A stretch of 11,824 nucleotides of DNA from an uncultured Alphaproteobacteria bacterium (lineage in GTDB: Bacteria > Pseudomonadota > Alphaproteobacteria > Micavibrionales > Micavibrionaceae), in contig CAKTCH010000026.1 in the NCBI GenBank assembly GCA_934538895.1, positions 1 through 11,824 on the forward strand. Direction: 5' to 3'. Below are positions 6,647 through 11,824 of the stretch, piece by piece (the first letter of the stretch is position 1; each line of letters opens with the position of its first letter). The notes under the pieces were generated by a model that saw only the letters and a program-made list of their open reading frames with translations, had not been told where the DNA came from and did not search any database. The position numbers were made by a program, and so were the translations under genes.

Positions 6647-7767
6647 TGCGCTATCTGCTGGCATTGAATACCGGTTCGTCGAGCGTAAAATTCCGCTTGT
6701 TCGGCTTTACAAGCGCATTGCCGCTGGCAGCCTGGGGCAAGGTGACCGATATAGGTAACGCGCCCGTCCTGAGCGCCGCGCGGGAAGGCGGCCCGGATCA
6801 TAAAGAAAATCTTTCCGCCGCGGCCACGCAGGAGGACGCCGTCAAAACCGTTCTGCAATGGCTGGCGGCGCAAGCGATCCAGCCGGACGACGTAGCCGCC
6901 ATTGCGCACCGCATCGTTCATGGGGGCGCGCGTTACGCGAAGTCCGTCCTGCTGGACAAGGAAGCGTGCGAATATTTGAGCGGCCTGTGTCCTTTGGCGC
7001 CGTTGCATCAGCCGCATAATTTGACCGGCGTGGCTTTGCTGGCGGCGGAGATGCCGGGCGTGCCGCAATATGGTTGTTTTGACACGGCCTTTCATGCCGG
7101 GCATGACGCGTTGCGTACCACGGTCGCGCTGCCTGAGAATATCCGGGCGCAAGGCGTGCGCCGTTACGGCTTTCATGGGTTGTCTTATGCCGGGATCGCG
7201 CGATGTTTGCGGACGGATTATCCGCATTTGTCCGCAGCGCGCGTGGTGGTGGCGCATCTGGGCAACGGCGCCAGCCTGTGCGCGATGAAAGAGGGCAAAA
7301 GCGTCGATACGACCATGAGCATGACCGCGCTGGACGGGCTGCCGATGGGAACGCGCTGCGGCGCGATCGATGCAGGCGTGATCTTTTATATGATCCGCCA
7401 TCTTGGCTTGCCGCCCGGCGAGGTGGAGCGTATTTTGTATGAAGAATCCGGCCTGAAAGGATTGTCCGGCCTGACCAATGACGTGAAGGCGCTTTCAGAC
7501 AGCGACGATGAACGCGCGGCGTTCGCGCTGGATTATTTCTGTTTTAAAACCGCCCAGCATGTCGCCGCGATGGCCGTCTCGCTCGGCGGGATGGATGCGC
7601 TGGTCTTTACCGGCGGCATCGGTGAAAATGCGCCCGGAATCAGAACCAGGATTCTGGAGCAGCTTTCTTTCCTGCCGCCCTTTGAAACGCATGTTATCGC
7701 CACGGATGAAGAACGCGAAATGGCGCGGGATATATGGAACCGTCACGAAAGAAACCCGGCGCGATGA
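6646..7767 (+). CDS. ackA: Acetate kinase
   Basis: Acetate kinase converts acetyl phosphate and ADP to acetate and ATP, completing the substrate-level phosphorylation route started by the preceding gene. Signature blocks are LNTGSSSVKF (7-16), HRIVHGG (88-94, substrate-site arginine), PLHQPHN (119-125), FDTAFH (145-150, catalytic Asp146), YGFHGLSY (174-181, transition-state His177), HLGNGAS (204-210), TALDGLPMGTRCG (227-239) and FTGGIGEN (321-328). At 373 residues it is shorter than the usual 395-400. The missing part lies between FTGGIGEN and the C-terminal TDEE, where about 20 residues that normally hold a beta-strand pair are absent. The reading frame is intact, and all the active-site blocks I expect are present. 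Translation is coupled to the upstream gene through TAATG, with AGGA 11 bases before the start. Confidence 0.95.
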   Translation: MRYLLALNTGSSSVKFRLFGFTSALPLAAWGKVTDIGNAPVLSAAREGGPDHKENLSAAATQEDAVKTVLQWLAAQAIQPDDVAAIAHRIVHGGARYAKSVLLDKEACEYLSGLCPLAPLHQPHNLTGVALLAAEMPGVPQYGCFDTAFHAGHDALRTTVALPENIRAQGVRRYGFHGLSYAGIARCLRTDYPHLSAARVVVAHLGNGASLCAMKEGKSVDTTMSMTALDGLPMGTRCGAIDAGVIFYMIRHLGLPPGEVERILYEESGLKGLSGLTNDVKALSDSDDERAAFALDYFCFKTAQHVAAMAVSLGGMDALVFTGGIGENAPGIRTRILEQLSFLPPFETHVIATDEEREMARDIWNRHERNPAR

Positions 7768-7895
7768 AAGGCCTTGCCGCCAGTCTGGCCTAACGATCGA
7801 TCCGTCCGCCGTAATGGCAGCGGCCCGGTTCGCCTTTTCCTATGCCCCTTTTGCGAACAAGGCTTTCGGCACCTTTCCCTCGTGGAATTTTCCTC

Positions 7896-7901
7896 TATAA
7901 T
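7896..7901 (+). promoter_or_regulatory. Perfect -10 box immediately upstream of the metallopeptidase-like gene
   Basis: TATAAT ends only eight bases before the ATG at 7910. If used, transcription would start within a base or two of that ATG, giving a leaderless message. The -35 side is poor (TTTCCC at 7874-7879, 16-bp spacer). An AAGG at 7902-7905 could serve as a weak ribosome binding site for transcripts from further upstream. Confidence 0.4.
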
Positions 7902-7909
7902 AAGGCGTC

Positions 7910-8842
7910 ATGAGCCTGTCCCGGATATTCAGTTTTTTAACGGCACTCGGCGTGCTTTTATCCGCAGCGCCGGTGCGCGCGCAGGCCATCGACGCGACTT
8001 TCGATCTTCAGAATCTGCGCGCCGTTTATGCGCTGGCCTGCGCCGATCAGGAAAAAATGCGCGCCCGGAATATCCCGCCGCCGCATTTCGCGGGGCGTCC
8101 GCAGGCCTTCGCCAATCCGGATAATCAATTGGTGATATATTCGCCTGACTTCACGGCGCAGCAGCGCGACCTTGCCGGGAAATTATTCGCGAGTGTTCCG
8201 CCTTATGCCCTGACGATGGCTTATCGCGGGGGCGCGGTGTATGTTTTCACGCGCCGCTCAATCGTGGAGGCCGTGCCGGGCCTGGCGGTCGAGGATAGCT
8301 GGTTCTCCGATTACGGCCTGTATATGGCGGTGGAGAAACGCCTTTATATGCCGTTCGAAAAGGGCGTGAACATCACGCGGCAACGCGACGGTACATATAG
8401 CGCACGGCACTATATCCCCTCGCAGCGCGAGCCCTTCCGCATCGTCAACCATGAAACCGGCCACCTGATCGACGATCTGCTGGGCGCATATAGCCGTGAC
8501 AGCACGGGCACGGACGGTCAAAGCCGCCTGAGTAACCGTGCCGATTATCAGGAAGCCCTGCGCCATGATTTCGGCGACCTGCTGAAGCGCAATATGAGCG
8601 CGGCACAGTTGCAGCGGCTGGGCTATTACCTGCCGTATGAATATGAAGGCATGATACTCGGGGGTATGCAAAAAAGCGAACAGCGCGCCCGTCGTGAAAT
8701 TTTTGCGGAGCTATGGGCGGAAACGCACGGGTATGATTCCAACGGGCTGTCGCGTGTTTACCCGCGCACATTCAGGCTGGTCGGAAAAATGGCGGCGCTC
8801 CTGAAAAAAGAGCATGAACGCGCGCCGCATCATTGCCCCTGA
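7910..8842 (+). CDS. Putative secreted HETGH zinc metallopeptidase-like protein
   Basis: Residues 1-24 form a classic Sec signal peptide (hydrophobic 6-20, then PVRA before QA), so the 310-residue product is probably exported to the periplasm or beyond. HETGH at 181-185 is an HExxH zinc-binding motif. The stretch REIFAELWAE (262-271) would supply the third ligand, Glu263 or Glu267. HExxH followed by a FAE-type helix recalls the anthrax lethal factor-like (ATLF/M34-like) peptidase fold, but the assignment is only by motif. The N-terminal part (30-170) is unrecognised. No lipobox is present. The gene stands alone, 142 bp after ackA and 152 bp before the chemotaxis genes, with its own possible -10 box. 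Substrate is unknown; cell-wall or envelope protein turnover, or a toxin-like role, are possibilities. Confidence 0.7.
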   Translation: MSLSRIFSFLTALGVLLSAAPVRAQAIDATFDLQNLRAVYALACADQEKMRARNIPPPHFAGRPQAFANPDNQLVIYSPDFTAQQRDLAGKLFASVPPYALTMAYRGGAVYVFTRRSIVEAVPGLAVEDSWFSDYGLYMAVEKRLYMPFEKGVNITRQRDGTYSARHYIPSQREPFRIVNHETGHLIDDLLGAYSRDSTGTDGQSRLSNRADYQEALRHDFGDLLKRNMSAAQLQRLGYYLPYEYEGMILGGMQKSEQRARREIFAELWAETHGYDSNGLSRVYPRTFRLVGKMAALLKKEHERAPHHCP

Positions 8843-8855
8843 CGGCCTCCTGTCG

Positions 8856-8881
8856 TGCAAAATCATTCGCTGCCTGCAAAA
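8856..8881 (+). repeat. Two direct TGCAAAA copies upstream of cheY
   Basis: TGCAAAA occurs at 8856-8862 and 8875-8881, start-to-start distance 19 bases, about two helical turns. That spacing would suit a regulator binding one face of the DNA upstream of cheY. A seven-base repeat can also arise by chance. Confidence 0.2.
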
Positions 8882-8943
8882 CGACCCCATCCTTAATAGC
8901 TGTGTGCCTCTGCGTTTTTGTAGGGATTTTTTAAATCTTCCGC

Positions 8944-8964
8944 TCTTACCCTGAACGGATAAGA
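8944..8964 (+). promoter_or_regulatory. Bulged hairpin in the cheY leader
   Basis: TCTTACC pairs with GGATAAGA across a six-base loop (CTGAAC), leaving one bulged A. It lies 31 bases before the cheY ATG. No T-run follows, so it is not a terminator. It could be an operator or leader structure. I could not assign a flagellar sigma-28 or sigma-54 promoter here. Confidence 0.25.
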
Positions 8965-8994
8965 AGCAACCATCAATAAGCGCCGGGGGAAATC

Positions 8995-9387
8995 ATGGCC
9001 GTAAACAAGGATATGAATGTGCTGATCGTGGACGATTACAAGACGATGCTGCGTGTCATCAGGAATCTGCTGGGGCAGATCGGCTTTAAAAATGTGGATG
9101 AAGCCAGTGATGGGAAACAGGCCCTGGAATTGATAGGCCAGAAAAATTACGGACTGATCATATCGGACTGGAACATGGAGCCGATGTCAGGCCTTGATCT
9201 CCTGAAATCCGTGCGTGCCAAGCCTGATGTGCCGGTGGCGCAGACGCCATTCATCATGATTACCGCTGAAAACAAGATGGATAACGTCATCGCCGCCAAG
9301 CAGGCGGGCGTCAATAATTATATCGTCAAGCCCTTCAGCGCCGAGCGGCTGAAAGACAAGATGTCGTCCGTGCTCGGCGAGATTTAG
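8995..9387 (+). CDS. cheY: CheY-type single-domain response regulator
   Basis: The 130-residue protein is a lone receiver domain without an output domain, the CheY pattern. All receiver landmarks are present: the acidic pair Asp13-Asp14 in LIVDD, phospho-accepting Asp58 in LIISDWNMEP, the switch threonine Thr90 in MITAE, the aromatic switch Tyr109 and the lysine Lys112 in NNYIVKPF. The DWNMEPM context is typical of chemotaxis CheY proteins. Phosphorylated by CheA, it would bind the flagellar switch protein FliM and change motor rotation. The phosphatase gene cheZ follows after 14 bases, then a receptor and cheA, supporting a chemotaxis role over a general stress role. Start: GGGGGA at 8985-8990, four bases before the ATG, is a strong site. 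Confidence 0.93.
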   Translation: MAVNKDMNVLIVDDYKTMLRVIRNLLGQIGFKNVDEASDGKQALELIGQKNYGLIISDWNMEPMSGLDLLKSVRAKPDVPVAQTPFIMITAENKMDNVIAAKQAGVNNYIVKPFSAERLKDKMSSVLGEI

Positions 9388-9401
9388 GAAGGAATAGGCC
9401 C

Positions 9402-10019
9402 ATGCATGAAAGAAAAGACGGTCTTTACGACCGCGCCCGGATGATGGCCATTATCAATGCGGTTCTGACGAAAGTCGGTGCGCCGCAATCCGATATGGAA
9501 CGGCAGGTTTACCGCGATATGCAGGATCTGAAGAATATGATCGAACATCTGCGCCGCGATCTGCGCGGCTTGTCGGCAGACGATATCAGCCGGGACCATG
9601 TGCCCGGTGCAACAGACGAACTGGATGCGGTGGTCAGCATGACGGAAGACGCCACCAACAGGATCATGAATGCCTGTGACGGTATCCAGTCCGACATCGC
9701 CGACCTGCCGCCGGACAGGCAGGAACGGTTGCAGGCGCATATGACGGCCATTTTCGAAGCCTGCACGTTTCAGGATATCACCAGCCAGCGCATCGCCAAG
9801 GTCATGACGGCCCTGAAAAAGATCGATGCCAGAACGCAGGATATTATGAGAGTTTTGCAGACGCATTTTTTTGAAGCGCCGCCCCTGTATGCCGAAGGCA
9901 ATGCCGCTTTGCCGCAGGAGCAACGGAGTGCGGAGCAATCGCTGATGAACGGCCCGCAATTGCCGGGGCGCGGCGTATCGCAGGACGATATCGATCGCAT
10001 CCTGCGCGAATGTGAATAG
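9402..10019 (+). CDS. cheZ: CheZ-like CheY-phosphate phosphatase
   Basis: CheZ dephosphorylates CheY-P and ends the motor signal. The diagnostic block CTFQDITSQRI at 121-131 corresponds to the FQDLTGQ active-site helix of enterobacterial CheZ; Asp125 and Gln129 would position and activate the attacking water. The rest is strongly helical (about 30-60 and 105-155), consistent with the long four-helix-bundle dimer. A loop rich in proline and alanine (158-190) leads to a C-terminal peptide GVSQDDIDRIL (191-201), the place where CheZ carries its CheY-binding helix. At 205 residues it is close to the family's 200-230. Its ribosome binding site AGGAAGGA overlaps the cheY stop codon, so the two are probably co-translated. 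A few alphaproteobacterial CheZ-like proteins differ in detail, but the motif makes the call firm. Confidence 0.9.
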   Translation: MHERKDGLYDRARMMAIINAVLTKVGAPQSDMERQVYRDMQDLKNMIEHLRRDLRGLSADDISRDHVPGATDELDAVVSMTEDATNRIMNACDGIQSDIADLPPDRQERLQAHMTAIFEACTFQDITSQRIAKVMTALKKIDARTQDIMRVLQTHFFEAPPLYAEGNAALPQEQRSAEQSLMNGPQLPGRGVSQDDIDRILRECE

Positions 10020-10066
10020 GGTGCCGCCTTGCGGGCGCCATACACGCGTATGAGGCGGCGCGCCGC
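10020..10066 (+). terminator. Cluster of G+C-rich alternative hairpins after cheZ
   Basis: Directly after the cheZ stop codon lie three inverted repeats: GGTGCC/GGCGCC at 10020-10039 with further pairing inside, CATAC/GTATG around four bases at 10039-10052, and the 12-base perfect palindrome GCGGCGCGCCGC at 10055-10066. GCCGCC at 10023-10028 can also pair with GGCGGC at 10054-10059, so the structures exclude one another. No T-run follows, so it is not a standard intrinsic terminator. It may cause partial termination, pausing or 3' end protection of the cheY-cheZ message. Confidence 0.5.
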
Positions 10067-10086
10067 AATTCACAGTAACGAAACGT

Positions 10087-10145
10087 GCTGTTAGGCTTTC
10101 AGCATGAATGCAGATTCATCCGCCAAATAAAAATAGCCTGACAGC
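10087..10145 (+). promoter_or_regulatory. Long stem in the chemoreceptor mRNA leader, ending at the ribosome binding site
   Basis: GCTGTTAGGCT (10087-10097) pairs with AGCCTGACAGC (10135-10145) over 11 positions with one G-U pair. It encloses an inner perfect hairpin, ATGAAT/ATTCAT around GCAG, at 10104-10119. The outer stem ends one base before the AAGGA ribosome binding site (10147-10151) of the receptor gene. Its place suggests control of translation, such as a protein- or temperature-sensitive leader. It would equally be visible as a DNA inverted repeat. Confidence 0.45.
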
Positions 10146-10160
10146 GAAGGAAACGTAGAT

Positions 10161-11666
10161 ATGAAACAACTCGCATATGCCATGGGCTTCATCAACAAGC
10201 CCGCCAATAATGAAGTATGCCTCGATGAATTGCAGATAAAGGCGTTGCAGCAGATTTCGGCCAATATCATGATCGCGGATGAGGATTACAACATCATCTA
10301 TATGAACGATGCGATCGTGGATTTCCTGCGCGCACTGGAAAGCGATATAAAAAAGGACCTGCCGGCGTTCGACGTCAATCGCCTGATCGGCACCAATATC
10401 GATATTTTTCACAAAAATCCGGCGCACCAGCGGGGAATGCTCGACCGTTTGACCGGCGTTTTCGAGACTTCGATCAAGGTCGGCGGCCAGGTGTTCAATC
10501 TGCGCGCTCTCCCCGTGCTCAATGAAGCGCGGACGCGCATCGGCACCATCGTGGAATGGCAGGATTCGCAGATCATGGACAGTACGTCGCAACTGACGGC
10601 GATCAGGGCGTCGATGGCCGTCATCGAATTCGGCCTCGACGGTACGATCATGACCGCCAACGAAAATTTCCTGAACGTGCTGGGTTACCGCCTTGACGAG
10701 ATCACGGGCCGCCACCACAGCATGTTTGTCGATCCCGATTACAGCAACAGTGGCGAATACCGCCAGTTCTGGGACGATTTGCGCCGGGGCGTCAGCCAGA
10801 CCGGCCAGTTCCGGCGCCTTGACAAGGCAGGCCGGGAGGTCTGGATTCAGGCATCGTATAACCCTGTCAAGGACCTCAATGGCCGCGTGTTCAAAGTCGT
10901 GAAATACGCCTCGGACGTAACCGAACAGGTTCTGGCGCGCAGCAAAAGCGAACGGGTCAGGAATGTCATCATGGAGAATATCGCCGAGATCGAGGAAGCG
11001 ATATCGAACGCCAGCACCCAATCCGGAAGCGCCGCGAAATCCTCGGTGGAAACCTCTTCCACCGTGCAGTCGATCGCCGCCGGGGCGGAAGAAATGAACA
11101 GCTCGGTCGAGGAAATCGCGCAAAGCATGGCCACGTCGAAAGTATCGGTCGATGAAGCCTATGAACAGACGATGGCCGCCGACCGCGCGACGCAATTGCT
11201 GACCAACGCCGCGCAATCGATGGGCGGCATCGTCGAGCTTATTCAGGCCATCGCCAGCCAGATCAACCTGCTGGCCCTGAACGCCACTATCGAGTCAGCG
11301 CGCGCTGGCGACGCCGGAAAAGGATTCGCTGTCGTGGCGAACGAAGTCAAAAATCTGGCGATGCAGACCACCACCGCCACCGAGCAGATTTCAAAAGAGA
11401 TCGACAATATGCAGGGAATCTCGGAGGACGTGGTCAAGGCGCTGGGCGTCATCAAGGATTCGATCGAATCCGTGCGCAAGAACGTCACGGGCGTGGCTTC
11501 CGCCGTAAGCGAGCAAAGCGCGGTCACACAGGAAATGTCGTCCAACATGCAAAGCGCCGCCGGGGCCGTTACGCATGTCAGCAACAATCTGGGCGAGATC
11601 GCCCGCGCCACCGATAACGCCAAGGAATCGGCAAGACGCATTATAGAGGCGATCAGCGAAGACTAA
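10161..11666 (+). CDS. Soluble methyl-accepting chemotaxis protein with two PAS domains
   Basis: The 501-residue receptor has no membrane segment or signal peptide, so it works in the cytoplasm. PAS1 spans about residues 28-135 (ANIMIADEDYNIIYMN, then a FHKNPAHQR helix and GTIVEWQD). PAS2 spans about 148-256 (VIEFGLDGTIMTANENF, HHSMFVDP, EVWIQASYNPV, VVKYASDVTE). The signalling domain fills about 265-495, with the highly conserved hairpin tip at 364-400 (NLLALNATIESARAG, KGFAVVANEVKNLA) that binds CheA and CheW. PAS pairs of this sort commonly sense redox state, oxygen or a small internal ligand through a cofactor; which one cannot be read here. The C-terminus ends AISED, without the NWETF-type pentapeptide that recruits CheR. 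It lies between cheZ and cheA, so it probably feeds this pathway. Start: AAGGA nine bases before ATG. Confidence 0.93.
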   Translation: MKQLAYAMGFINKPANNEVCLDELQIKALQQISANIMIADEDYNIIYMNDAIVDFLRALESDIKKDLPAFDVNRLIGTNIDIFHKNPAHQRGMLDRLTGVFETSIKVGGQVFNLRALPVLNEARTRIGTIVEWQDSQIMDSTSQLTAIRASMAVIEFGLDGTIMTANENFLNVLGYRLDEITGRHHSMFVDPDYSNSGEYRQFWDDLRRGVSQTGQFRRLDKAGREVWIQASYNPVKDLNGRVFKVVKYASDVTEQVLARSKSERVRNVIMENIAEIEEAISNASTQSGSAAKSSVETSSTVQSIAAGAEEMNSSVEEIAQSMATSKVSVDEAYEQTMAADRATQLLTNAAQSMGGIVELIQAIASQINLLALNATIESARAGDAGKGFAVVANEVKNLAMQTTTATEQISKEIDNMQGISEDVVKALGVIKDSIESVRKNVTGVASAVSEQSAVTQEMSSNMQSAAGAVTHVSNNLGEIARATDNAKESARRIIEAISED

Positions 11667-11690
11667 ACGCCGAACGGAAGGGGCGCCGTC

Positions 11691-11824
11691 ATGGATGATA
11701 TCATTGCGGAATTTCTGACGGAAACCAGCGAAAGCATGACCGAGCTGGATAATCTGCTCGTCATGCTCGAACAAACGCCCCGCGATGCGGAACTGATTAC
11801 GAAGATCTTTCGCATCATCCATAC
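11691..11824 (+). CDS. cheA: CheA chemotaxis histidine kinase, N-terminal fragment cut by window end
   Basis: Only the first 44 complete codons are present. They begin MDDIIAEFLTETSESM and run to IFRIIH, the P1 (histidine phosphotransfer) domain of CheA; the window ends two bases after codon 44. His44 in RIIH is the expected phosphorylation site, which in full proteins is followed by T-x-KG. CheA autophosphorylates in response to receptors and passes the phosphate to CheY. The gene begins 24 bases after the receptor's stop with GGAAGGGG seven bases before the ATG, so it is probably co-transcribed. The remaining domains lie outside the window. Assignment rests on this short but characteristic N-terminus plus the context. 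Confidence 0.88.
   Translation, partial: MDDIIAEFLTETSESMTELDNLLVMLEQTPRDAELITKIFRIIH

Noticed and set aside
6622..7401. 259-residue open frame antisense to acetate kinase
   Set aside because: It overlaps a fully conserved acetate kinase and shows low-complexity His/Arg/Gln composition without motifs.
7769..7791. AGGCC/GGCCT hairpin right after ackA as a terminator
   Set aside because: The stem is only five base pairs with a 13-base loop, and no T-run follows.
8932..8963. Sigma-28-like flagellar promoter before cheY (TAAA ... GGATAA)
   Set aside because: The gap between TAAA and GATAA is 22 bases, against 18 in the consensus TAAA-N15-GCCGATAA, and the GCC part is missing.
10116..11216. 366-residue open frame antisense to the chemoreceptor
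   Set aside because: The composition is rich in His, Arg, Gly and Phe, as expected from the reverse complement of receptor helices, and PAS and signalling motifs are clear on the plus strand.

Overview
The window reads as chromosomal DNA of a motile alphaproteobacterium of moderate to fairly high G+C. The pointers are a CheY / CheZ-like / cytoplasmic double-PAS chemoreceptor / CheA run, a CheA N-terminus of the kind common in alphaproteobacteria, and a stand-alone phosphate acyltransferase overlapping acetate kinase. The lineage is inferred from gene style and order and cannot be fixed to a genus from sequence alone.

Region 1 (about 1-4726, minus strand) is accessory in character. A DUF262 + DUF1524 (GmrSD/SspE-like NTPase-HNH nuclease) gene is followed 22 bp downstream by an 888-residue superfamily 1 helicase. 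The helicase has a long N-terminal domain, a roughly 340-residue insert inside the ATPase core and a strongly acidic loop. That layout resembles the RNA-polymerase-clearing HelD family more than UvrD/Rep. The pair looks like a two-gene anti-phage or anti-plasmid module and is the best candidate here for an undescribed system. No methylase, recombinase, transposase or tRNA lies beside it.

Region 2 (4727-5665) is mostly non-coding and holds a 15-bp palindrome, an AT-rich hairpin and one plausible small protein gene with a good ribosome binding site (5303-5500). A good sigma-70-like promoter then leads into region 3 (5675-7767), a translationally coupled phosphotransacylase-acetate kinase operon that interconverts acyl-CoA, acyl phosphate and carboxylate with ATP formation. 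A secreted HETGH metallopeptidase-like gene follows (7910-8842), with a perfect TATAAT directly upstream.

Region 4 (8995-end, plus strand) is a chemotaxis cluster: cheY, a cheZ-like phosphatase gene, a soluble PAS-PAS chemoreceptor, and the start of cheA, cut just after its phospho-accepting histidine codon. Receptor signals would drive CheA, CheA would phosphorylate CheY, and CheZ would remove the phosphate. The cheZ-receptor gap carries a cluster of alternative G+C-rich hairpins and an 11-bp long-range stem that ends one base before the receptor's ribosome binding site, suggesting RNA-level control of receptor expression.
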